Positions 55,441 to 64,000 of a stretch of 64,000 nucleotides of DNA are shown in pieces (the stretch's first letter is position 1; every line of letters starts with the position of its first letter). The notes under the pieces were generated by a model. The model had not been told where the DNA came from and searched no databases. It saw only the letters and a list, made by a program, of their open reading frames with translations. The translations under genes were made by a program, and so were the position numbers. Source of the stretch: Phragmites australis (lineage: Eukaryota; Streptophyta; Magnoliopsida; Poales; Poaceae); NCBI RefSeq assembly GCF_958298935.1, contig NC_084940.1, positions 17,045,146 through 17,109,145 on the forward strand, given 5' to 3'.

Positions 55441-56295
55441 CTAGCCCACCCGTTAGCGTGCATCCCCTAGCCCTGCCCGCACCCACTCATCCCCACTTTG
55501 TACCAGTGGCCGAAGGGAAAACAATTCCCACCCGGTGCTGTCGATAGCACAAAGGCTGAGAGATGAAGCTAAGGTTTGAAGCCCAATACAATCACTACTA
55601 CTGCAACACATTATGATTAGGACTTGCACGACTAGCCTTCTTGTGATATAATGTGATCCTTCCCGAGGTTGTGGCCATCGTAGATGGACAGTGCCTCGTC
55701 CCATAGCATTAAATGCTACAGAGTAGGGTTTTGTAGACCGACTTGGCGCCGTGCGATAGATGGATAGGGTCTGCAGAATGACTAGGCAAGTGGATGAGTT
55801 CGCAGGCGGGCTCACAGAAAGCTTGGACGAAACGGCTTGGCAGATAAGCTTGCGGTTCATAGTAAGGGGACAGGTAGGGTTACCAAAGTAAAATAAGAGT
55901 GGAGGCATCCAAGAGGATGGGATGCGCCCTGTAGTACCACCAACGCAAGGTGCAGTGCGCATGCTCCGCGTGGTGATGGCTTGAGAAAAGAATATCTTGC
56001 TCGGTATGGGTTTACTAAAAGGGGCCCACATGTAACTTCTCCTCTTGTATATAAAGAGGAGGGGACTTGGTTTGTAGAGAACGAAGAAGAACGAGTCTAG
56101 GATTCGAGGAGGAACTCATCTGTAACCGGTTGACAAACACTCATAACAAAATACACATGATGTAAGGCTGTATTCTTTAGGAGGTTTGAACCTAGATAAC
56201 CCCTGGTGTTCTTGAGTTCATCACACCGCAAGCGTCATTCACACGCCTATCGACCGGTACACCCTGGAATCATTGTCAGGGACTAACCCTCAACA
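55441..56295 (+). repeat. 5' LTR (partial) of a decayed Tat/Retand-type element
   Basis: TATATAAAG at 56047-56055 with a purine-rich leader after it, ending CTAACCCTCAACA. The left boundary is not clear; no TGTTGAG-type start was found, so the LTR may be truncated. A 192-codon minus-strand frame (55453-56031) has no recognisable domain. Confidence 0.6.
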
Positions 56296-56296
56296 G

Positions 56297-56316
56297 TTGG
56301 CGCGCCAAGCAGGGGG
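56297..56316 (+). promoter_or_regulatory. Primer-binding site of decayed Tat element
   Basis: TTGGCGCGCCAAGCAGGGGG directly after the LTR end. It matches the layout of the site at 17008-17025 in the intact element. Confidence 0.75.
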
Positions 56317-56382
56317 TGTATTTCTACGTTTCGGTAAGTATTGGAGATTAGATTGGACTACCCATGGCCGGATCCACGACAA

Positions 56383-57886
56383 TGAAGGTGATATGCCCTA
56401 GAGGCAATTATAGGGATGATTGTATCACACGTCTATATTCACGTACTATCGAATAGTGTGTTATTTCAAGAATAACTATCGTTTACATTGATTGGTAAGT
56501 ATGTAACTTGTTCATAAAACTCTTTGTTTATATCATGATGTTATTTTTAGTCGATTTCTGATCGCATATCATTATGATGATACATAAGACCAGCACATGT
56601 ATTGATTGATGATCACGTTTTATGGATTATAGGTATAGAGATATCAGGTTAATAATGTGGATATTTATGTTAGAGAACATGACGTTGGATAGACCCACCC
56701 TGAGATACTGCTGGGATTGTTATCTATGATGTGCCATCAGTTGTTATCTCAAATAGTGTACCTGCAGGATCCTTAGACCTGAGATCGTCATTAATTCCCA
56801 GAATGTGTAGTGCCATACTTTGAGACTGTCAAACGCTATTCTGTAACTGGGTAGTCATAAAGGTAGTTTTCGGGTTTGTCATGAAACATGTCGTGTGATA
56901 TGAGTGATCAAGATAAAATTTGCCCCTTCTTGATAATGAGAGAGATATCTCTAGGCCCCTCGAGGTAGTTAGATCGAGAAAGTGCATGACCATACCAATA
57001 TGATTAAATAGTTAATCATGATGAATCCACTACTTGATCGAGTGAATGGCCGAGCTATCACAAGGGTGGCACGTATCTCATCTTTAACTTGATTGGTATC
57101 GTGAGGCGAAGGGATCGGTGCATGTGTATATCAAGGTTCAGCCGATATAATCTTTTATGTATACTCAGGAGTCAATATGTCCTGCTAGGGACCGCTATTG
57201 ATTTTGGTTTGGAAAGGGTTCCGAGTCGTATCCGTTTGTACATGAACCTAACATGTCACACACTTAATGGGTTAGAACAAAACATGCGAGTTAGATTCGT
57301 ATATGGGTTTTGATTAGATTGTGATCCATGAGAAATTAGAGTCCTAAAGGGCTTCCAATGTAGGAGCCTATTGGCAAGCTCTATATAAGGAGAGGCATGG
57401 GTATGACGTGCTGAGGTTGAGCCACTCTGAAACCCTAGCCGTAACCTTTCACAAAAATCTCCTAAAACCCTAGCCGCGCGTGCGGTGCTAGCACATTGGC
57501 ACTCGTCGTTTCTGTCCAGTACGTGTGGATACCGTAGAGGCACTGCTGCTATTGTGGCACTGATCTTCTCGACGAGTTGAATGTGATGTGCTCGGAGTTG
57601 GTTGAGGAGCACGACCACCTGCTCGGAGTTGGTCGAAAAGCATGACAACCTACTCCGAGTTGGTCGAGTAGTGTAACCACCTGCGTGGGGCTGGTCGCGG
57701 ATTTGGTCGAGAAGCTGCTCGAGGAGTTTGACGCGCACGACGTTGGATCGGTATACTCCAACTTTTCTTCTGCTGCACTGTGCGTTGAGCGGTAACGATC
57801 TATGATCTCCTATTAGCATGATTTCCTAGGTGAATGCGGTAGAATTTTTTTGTTTTAGGCTAGAGTAGCTTGCCCGTTTCCCAACA
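56383..57886 (+). mobile_element. Solo LTR (copia-type) with GACAA target duplication
   Basis: 1504 bp from TGAAGGTGATATGCCCTAGA to GTTTCCCAACA, flanked by GACAA at 56378-56382 and 57887-57891. The opening word is a familiar start of grass copia LTRs (Angela/SIRE-like). No internal domain adjoins it, so the element body was lost by LTR-LTR recombination. Near 57590-57720 there are diverged direct repeats of GGAGTTGGTCGA(G/A)(A/T)AG. It interrupts the leader of the Tat element. Confidence 0.85.
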
Positions 57887-57891
57887 GACAA

Positions 57892-58870
57892 CCACTAAGT
57901 CCTGTTCCGAGAACCTCGGCCACCGCGAGGTATTCGTCATGGGTTACGACCCATATGAGCCCGGTTTGCTCTAGGTATGGGACACCGAATCGGAGTCTGA
58001 AGGCTCTGAGGCTCATCAGGAAGTTTGCATGATAGTTCATGCAATGAGGGGCAGCTAAGGCTCCCATGTTTTGGATGCCGGTGATGATCCCTAGGCCACG
58101 CGCCCAGAGGGGAACCAAACCAGCGCTAGGCACGGAGAAGCTTTGACACAGCCCTAACCACCACAACATCGTTCGGAAGAGCTGCTGCAAAGGACGTGGT
58201 CTTTGGCAGCGTTGTCACCTGGCCATCACGCCGCACAAATGCTGGGGCTCCCTCCCTCACGATATGTTGCCACTCCACGCTCGGTAGCTCAACTATGAGG
58301 CTATGATGCCTGCATAGAATCTGTAGACCATGCAAATACTTCTTAGCCACCCACTGGTAGTAGTACCGAAGGGTTCACTAGTAGCGCTATTGTTGCATGA
58401 CCTTGCCCTCTTGGTTGAGACCGCCCGATGCCAAACTGTGGCAGCAAATACCACGTTCGTCGCTAGGACTGATGGAGGTCATGATCGCCAAGAATTGTGG
58501 TAGGCCCCACAGCAGAAAAGGTCTCATCCTCCCTCAGTAACGGGGAGCACTTAGAATCCCCTACCGCATTAGGATAGCCAACCCTCTAACCTACGTGACT
58601 CTCTACGGCAACGTGACCTCCGCGGCGTAATCCAGAGCCAGATAGCCACCTAAGAGTACGAGGACCGCGCCCGGTGAGAGCAGAAAAAGGGTAAGCAGGC
58701 CTACCACTCACCTCCCCCACGTAGGGAGGCATCAGATTTCTTCATCCCATCCCTAGGACCGTGTGACTGTCTTCTCTCTCTCTCCCTAAGCACACGTCAT
58801 CACCCATCTGCGGGTGACTCCCTGTTATGGAATAGGGTGCAATGCCCTATTAGCACAACTTTGAGAGGTG
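57892..58870 (+). other. Decayed 5' part of Tat gag region
   Basis: GC-rich sequence between the solo LTR and recognisable gag. No continuous frame and no domain I can name; position suggests the gag N-terminus and leader. Confidence 0.45.
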
Positions 58871-58879
58871 CACTGACCA

Positions 58880-59770
58880 GACAAGTTCCGGTCGGTTCTA
58901 GTCGAAAAGTATGATGACTCGACAAACCCCGAGGAGTTCCTATAGATTTACACCATCATGGTGCAGGCTACAGGAGGTCACAGGAAAGTCATGGTCAACT
59001 ATTTCCCGATCACCTTGATCGGTTCAGCTTAGTTCTGGCTTATGAACCTCCCTCATGAGTCGGTTCACTCCTCGGAGGATCTGTGTGAACAATTTTTTCA
59101 CCAACTTCTAGGGGACCTATGTCCGACTCGGGGTTAATGACGACCTATACCAAGGCAGTGACAAGGTGAGTCATTGCGAGACTTTATCCGGTGCTTCACC
59201 AAGCGCCAAAACACCATTCCAAGGATCACAAGTGAATCCAATTGGTCATAGCATTCAAGAGAGGGGTCAGTGACCAGAAGATGGTTGAGAAGCTATCCAC
59301 CAAGGAAATCTGAAGCACTACCAAGCTCTTCAAGCTTGCAGACAAGTGCGCATAGACCGCTGTGTCCCGAGAGCATCAGATTGATGCCAGGTAGTGGCCG
59401 ACCTCCGACCAGCCCACCTCCTCCAAAGGGGTCAACTAGAAGGAGAAAAAGAAGAACAAATGCAAGGAAGAACCATCCGACGTCTTGGTGATTGAGCAGA
59501 CTAGCTAACCGCGCTGGCGCTTCGAGAAAAAGGAGGGGAAGAAAGGCAGTGGCTACTGCTTGATCCACTGCACAAAAGCCCACGACGCAACCGAGTGTAA
59601 GGTCGTGCGGGGTATCATCGGCAAGGAGCTTGGAGGGCATAAATCTAGGCACAACGAGGATGGTGAGGATGGAGGCGACTCCGACCAGTCAGCACTGGCG
59701 TACCAACAAGCCAATCTCATGGTCCACCACATCTTTGGAGGCACCACAACATATTCCTCGAATAGGGAAT
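58880..59770 (+). pseudogene. Tat/Retand-type gag remnant
   Basis: Reads, with stops and shifts, YDDSTNPEEFL, IYTIMVQATGGHRKVMVNYF, FWLMNLPHESVHSSEDLCEQ, FIRCFTKRQNTIP and the knuckle CLIHCTKAHDATEC. Each block aligns in order with the gag/protease frames of the element at 8.6-18.4 kb (for example SWLMNLPPGSISSWDDL and CPIHQTRWHDLTEC). Roughly 9 or more disabling changes are visible, so this is much older. Confidence 0.85.
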
Positions 59771-59874
59771 ACAAGTCGGTGGTCTGAGAGGTGTGGGCGA
59801 CCACGTCAGGCCCAAGCCTATGTCTGAAGTGATCGGAGGTGCCCCTTACCTTCAGTCAAGTGACTTGGTCGCTA

Positions 59875-59980
59875 GCCTATTGTGGTCAAACCCACTGTGC
59901 AGATCATTCGACTGGGTCGCGTACTGGTTGATAGAGGGTGCTCCCTCAAAGATGCCTACGGGATGATTTTTGATCACGGA
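59875..59980 (+). pseudogene. Tat protease remnant
   Basis: IVVKPTVQIIRLGRVLVDRG parallels LVVSPTVCNVKVGKVLIDGS of the intact element, with the catalytic loop changed to DRG. Homology stops near 59980, where a different gene begins. Confidence 0.7.
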
Positions 59981-59984
59981 GGTC

Positions 59985-62900
59985 TCACCAGTAGGGGAGC
60001 CAACTGCACCAGAGAGAGTTCTGGGGCCATACAAGTCAGTTTGTGGGATTGCTGTTAAGGATCACATGCCCATCAGCTACAGATTGTGGACTGGTGAACG
60101 AGGTGATCCGCACGTGGTTCCTGATTCGATCAAGAACGACATCTTGTGGCCGAAGATATTAGAGAAGTTTGACTTCCTTGATTTGACAGATATAGAAGTA
60201 GTTAAGCGTATGACGCTAATGATCATGGGCCTTTCATTTAAGAACTAGAAGGGGACACTGAACAGAACTTATGTGCAGAAAGGTACAACACCAGATTTCC
60301 ACAAATGGCCATACCTGGAAGATCATTAGCAAGCCTTTACGGAGTACAAGTTGTCGGAAGAAGCACAGAGGTTGAGTGAGGTGAACAAAGCAAATTCGAA
60401 GAAGAACCTGTACCCCCACAGAGTCGGCAGTCGTTGGTACGTGAGGAAAGAAAGGCAATGGCAACAATAGCTAGATGAACCGTGAGAGAGAGGTGTCATG
60501 CCTGAGAAGGAGGGCTGAAGCGAACGATCGACACACTTCCTTCTTGGGAGGGGTGCTTCTTACTCGTCTGATGGAAGCTTATCCTTTACGACCTCCAAAG
60601 ACCTGGAAGCGACCCAAGATCTTGCAAAAAAGCTTGCGAAAGCCCACGAGCAGTCCTCACAAGGCTCTTTCAAGCCAGACAGGGATAGGGACGAGCTCAC
60701 CTTGGCCCTGGGAAACAAGGAGCATGGTGGTCGCACACGAGGCGTTGGGGTGATGGGTTGGAAATTTGAATTCCCAGACGACGTTGATAGTTAAAAGAGT
60801 CAAAAGAGATCCCATGCAGTGCGAGATGCAGAACAAGTGGTAGAACAAGCTAAGATGATGGAAATACTTGAACAAGCGCTAAAAAAGGAGAGGGAACATA
60901 AGAAAGAAAAAATAGCACAAGCAGTGTCCCAAGCCCTCATGCGTCAACGGGGTGCCATTGTGAGCGAATAGGAACGGCTGAAAGCATTTCCTGATGGTGC
61001 ACGCTCCAGCCCCGGTGGTCATTGGAGTAGCTGTGCATCTACGGGAGTTTCGGGAGCTGACTCCATCACTTATCATGTGGACCTCATCACAACACGGACA
61101 CCGTGTGAACTACACATTGGGGATAGGAACATTACCATCAAGGTAGCTTCCGGCGTGTGTTATCCCTGTGGCTCCCATGAACAATTGCACGGACATCTGA
61201 TACTGGAGGGCTACGCTGTCGTCGAAGTAGATGAGCCAGTTGACCAATACTTCCATGTTGAGGTGGACTACCCCGCAAAGGAGGGGGCAAACACTATAGG
61301 AGAGAACGAGCACACGTTCATCGCGTGGGAGAAGGCCTACATAGTGTTTACAACTCCCGATAACCTCTACTCTCCAGTACACCTCGAGCCGTCGTCGCCT
61401 CTTAGATCTCCCTCTCCTCACCCATCTCTTAGAAGAAGTCCACCTCCTCAGCCATTGCCTCAAAGAATTCCACTGCTCAAGAAGCCAACACCATCAAGAA
61501 CCCAGCCATTAGCTCGGAAAACACGATCAGGTTCCGCAGCATCCAAGAAGATGACATCATCTAAAAAGTTGGTGGTATCTAAGAAGTTTATGGAACCCAG
61601 GATGTCTATTCACTCACAGCTGAGGAAACCAAAAAGATTGTGGATGCCAGTGTCACGTCTCATTTCCAACCTCCACCACCTCCATCGAAGCCTGTTGTGC
61701 CTGAAAAATGCTGTGAATTTTTTCACAAAAATGACCAAAGTTAAACAAATGGGGGCAGCTTCAAGAAAGCCGCCGACTGACTATTAACGCATCAGTAAGA
61801 AGCAGGCAAAGAGCAAGTCAGGCCCAATCATTAAGGATGCTCCAAGTATTGCGAACTTCCTAGCTGAATCAAGAATAATAACAGAGGAACTAGCACGGCT
61901 TATTGTGGGAGTAGATATCCAAAAGATGGATGTTACATGGCCGTTTGAGTTGACCAAACCTTTGGTCAAACCAGATATAGAAAGAAACCTTACAACTCAA
62001 ATACATCGATTACATCAATGGTACTTGGAGCATTCCAGACAGGGTTTTCAAGCGTTCCCTGTAAGATATACAGATGATTATTTCCTCAACGAGGATTGCT
62101 CCTTCTAGGTGTATTTCAAGGACTTGTATGAATTGTATAAGGCATATGCTCTCATCATGTCTATAGTCAGAGTGTGGACTCTATAAGTGATTTATGCATA
62201 TAATTCATGTTATATGATCTTGTACCTTGAAATTGCATAGTTAACTTCTCTCTTTCGTAGAATGGAGATCCAAGCATGCAGACAAGACTTAGATAAGAAA
62301 GTAGGATTCATCGATCTTGGGCTTGTTAACCAGAAACTTATACGGGAGAATCCAGACTTCACCAAGAACTATTTATTGCAGTGTCTGCTTCACCATCAAT
62401 ACAAGAAATTCATACTCTTACTCTACATTTATGAGTACGTGTTTGCGCGCCAGGGCATCCTCATTTTATGGGCAACTCGATTCTAGTACTAATTTGCTAT
62501 GGTGACATATTATGCAGTTTTCATTGGATCCTCCTGTCATCCACCCAGACTTGAGTAAGATCATTATCTTGGACTCACAAAAGAGAGATCAGACGACTTA
62601 CCAACACCTCATCGACATGCTAAACAACTTAAGTCGATCATTTAATATTCTCGACAAGTGCATCTAAGTTTAATTGGTATTCATATTCCCGTACAGGGCG
62701 TACACAAGATACCAAAAAAAAGTATCATCTACTTTCCATTCAGGAAGCAATATGATGTAAAAACCAACTTTCCGGTACACAGGGAATATTCATGTCTTGC
62801 ATTTTCTACTAAATAAAAAGGTTCAATTCATTCCACTGACGAATCCTTCCCTCTTGAAGTGTTGAGGCAGGCATCCGACAACAATCTCTATGCGTTTTAT

Positions 62901-63271
62901 GTTGTTACGAACATGCACACATTCAGCCTGGATGGAGACACTATTAGGTTCAATTATCTTGAGGTATGAAATAACATATCGTTACCTTCTTTTCAATTTC
63001 TATACGTGTTCAAGGACTAATTCTTTCAATTCTTCAAACGCAATGCTTGAAACTACGCACAAATGCATTACAGCCTACAGAAATACATGCCCTTCAAGAA
63101 CAGATCACTGGGTTCTTCTTAGAACATATTATCAACCCAAACGGCGAGTTTCATGAACCAATCGTATTGTCCACTAGATCTTCATATGACACTATTCCTT
63201 CTAGTAGAGAGTATGCGACAAGGAGGAAGCCTACCAAGGGGCTTGACAACGTATTATATTTTGCCAAATGA
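59985..63271 (+). pseudogene. CACTA-associated gene remnant with Ulp1-like peptidase end
   Basis: In order: LGPYKSVCGIAVKDHMPISY, VPDSIKNDILWPKILEKFDF and NRTYVQKGTTPDFHKWP (59995-60300), typical of plant CACTA-type transposon proteins. Then a helical EEQ/KKEREHKKEK stretch (60800-60960), then PCELHIGDRNITIKVASG with GYAVVEVDEPVDQYFHVEVD (61100-61300), a DUF8039-like domain. The C-terminus carries Ulp1 cysteine-peptidase blocks: FHWILL (His, 62518), HPDLSKIIILDSQKR (Asp), and NNLYAFYVV at 62880, where the expected catalytic Cys of LCGYYV is Tyr. Many stops and shifts. No CACTA termini were found, so the element is partial here. Confidence 0.65.
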
Positions 63272-63359
63272 CACGATATTAATGTATTCCATTAATTACT
63301 ATTAATTAATGAATGATATGAATTACTATGTATGATGTGAAGTTGGTATCGACGGGATG

Positions 63360-63570
63360 GCCTTCCAACGATGATGCGAAGGAGGAGCAAGAAGTAGCTG
63401 CTAGGAAGCGTGCCCAGGAGGAGGATGAGAGGCTGGCCCATCAGCTATGCGCTACGGAGGAGCAAGAAGCTACGTCCTGTAAGCATGCCCAGTAGGAGGA
63501 GGACGAGAGGGTGGCCCATCAGTGTGCTGCGAAGGAGGTCGAAGGCTCAAATCATAGAGGTGTTTAGGTG
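63360..63570 (+). repeat. Coding-like tandem repeat, unit about 80 bp
   Basis: Units GAGGAGCAAGAAG...GGAGGA(T/C)GAGAG(G)...GCCCATCAG... occur about two and a half times and translate as EEQE..RAQEEDERLAHQ. A stop (TAG near 63493) interrupts the second unit. Lies just after the Ulp1-like remnant. Confidence 0.6.
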
Positions 63571-64000
63571 TCAGACTTCGATGTCTTTGACACGCCAATG
63601 AACCTGGAGCTTAGGTGACGGTGCGGTCGATCAGGCATGGCCGGGTCCAACGCTCCACCACCATCGGCCCCCCACATCCCTGGATGTACACACACCAACC
63701 GTCGATAGTGTGGAGACACAGTCCTCATCACAGGAGAGGAAGTAGAGGTAGAGGTAGAGGGATACTGGACTAGCTCAACTCGACTGACTTTTCAAGGGGT
63801 GACCTGTGAGAACTATTATGTACCTATGTGTGTTTGTCGATGCCTATGACTTGAAATATGTGTTTATTACTATGTATTAATGAAGATGCATTTATTATTG
63901 ATTTACATTATATATATATGTATTATTATATGCATGTATTGAGAGTGAGACATAGAGATCGAGGAGTGAGAGGGAGTACAGAGAGGACAAAGAGACGTAG
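63571..64000. other. Unassigned right edge
   Basis: No gene. TATATATATATG low-complexity near 63910 and a purine-rich GAGAG tract at 63940-63995. Confidence 0.4.

Noticed and set aside
55453..56031. 192-codon minus-strand frame
   Set aside because: Lies over the LTR promoter of the Tat element, antisense, with no recognisable domain.
57256..57819. 187-codon minus-strand frame
   Set aside because: Sits inside the solo LTR across short direct repeats; no domain.

Overview
This is nuclear DNA from a grass (Poaceae). The evidence is two spliced plant genes (40S ribosomal protein S19 and a plant-specific AGC VIII protein kinase), GC-rich first exons and 5' leaders, and a dense nest of plant transposon families: Tat/Retand-type and TGTAACACCC-type Ty3/gypsy, Ty1/copia, CACTA, hAT, Mutator-like, Stowaway and PIF/Harbinger-like MITEs. 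The species cannot be fixed from the sequence. I saw no bacterial, organellar or viral genome, no rRNA or tRNA gene and no CRISPR array. Nearly everything outside the two genes is mobile DNA.

Layout. 0-8.6 kb: old gypsy LTR pieces with their own duplicated blocks, a single-exon fragment of a cinnamoyl-CoA-reductase-like gene (1.26-1.39 kb), a MITE whose empty site is preserved elsewhere in the window (5.16-5.41 kb), a CACTA element with a 3-bp target duplication (6.21-7.37 kb) and a 245-bp tandem duplication. 8.65-18.44 kb: a complete, fairly young Tat/Retand gypsy retrotransposon on the minus strand, with LTRs of 1501 and 1410 bp, target duplication AGTAC, gag, protease, RT-RNase H, a second RNase H and integrase. 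Its pol is one reading frame broken only by four TAG codons. 18.44-21.9 kb: MITE-like and AT-rich intergenic DNA. 22.1-23.9 kb: RPS19, four exons, with telo-box and site II promoter motifs.

25.0-35.84 kb: a degenerate minus-strand copia element (LTRs about 200 bp, target duplication TAAAA) with gag, protease, integrase, RT and RNase H remnants. A 3.3-kb gypsy LTR lies inside it. 36-39 kb: further LTR-derived DNA. 38.995-48.756 kb: a non-autonomous hAT element (8-bp target duplication ATGTGGAT) carrying a two-exon BED zinc-finger reading frame. That frame is interrupted by an internally deleted gypsy element with a 3.8-kb 3' LTR and a truncated 5' LTR. 49.56-53.97 kb: the AGC VIII kinase, two exons, with a Stowaway MITE and a Mutator-type foldback MITE in its 2.7-kb intron. 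55.4-60 kb: a badly decayed plus-strand Tat element with a 1.5-kb solo LTR (target duplication GACAA) in its leader. 60-63.3 kb: a decayed CACTA-associated gene with a Ulp1-peptidase-like C-terminus.

How the parts relate: the two host genes look intact and independent of each other. The rest records layered insertions, and the order can be read in several places: gypsy inside hAT, gypsy LTR inside copia, solo LTR inside Tat, CACTA inside an old LTR, and a MITE inside one copy of a duplicated block. I found no convincing new multi-gene system. The most informative signals are decay and structure signals: the all-TAG pol, the hairpin repeats in the LTR and the related insertion in RNase H, the hAT frame that reads straight across an LTR element, and the long unexplained leader of the copia element.
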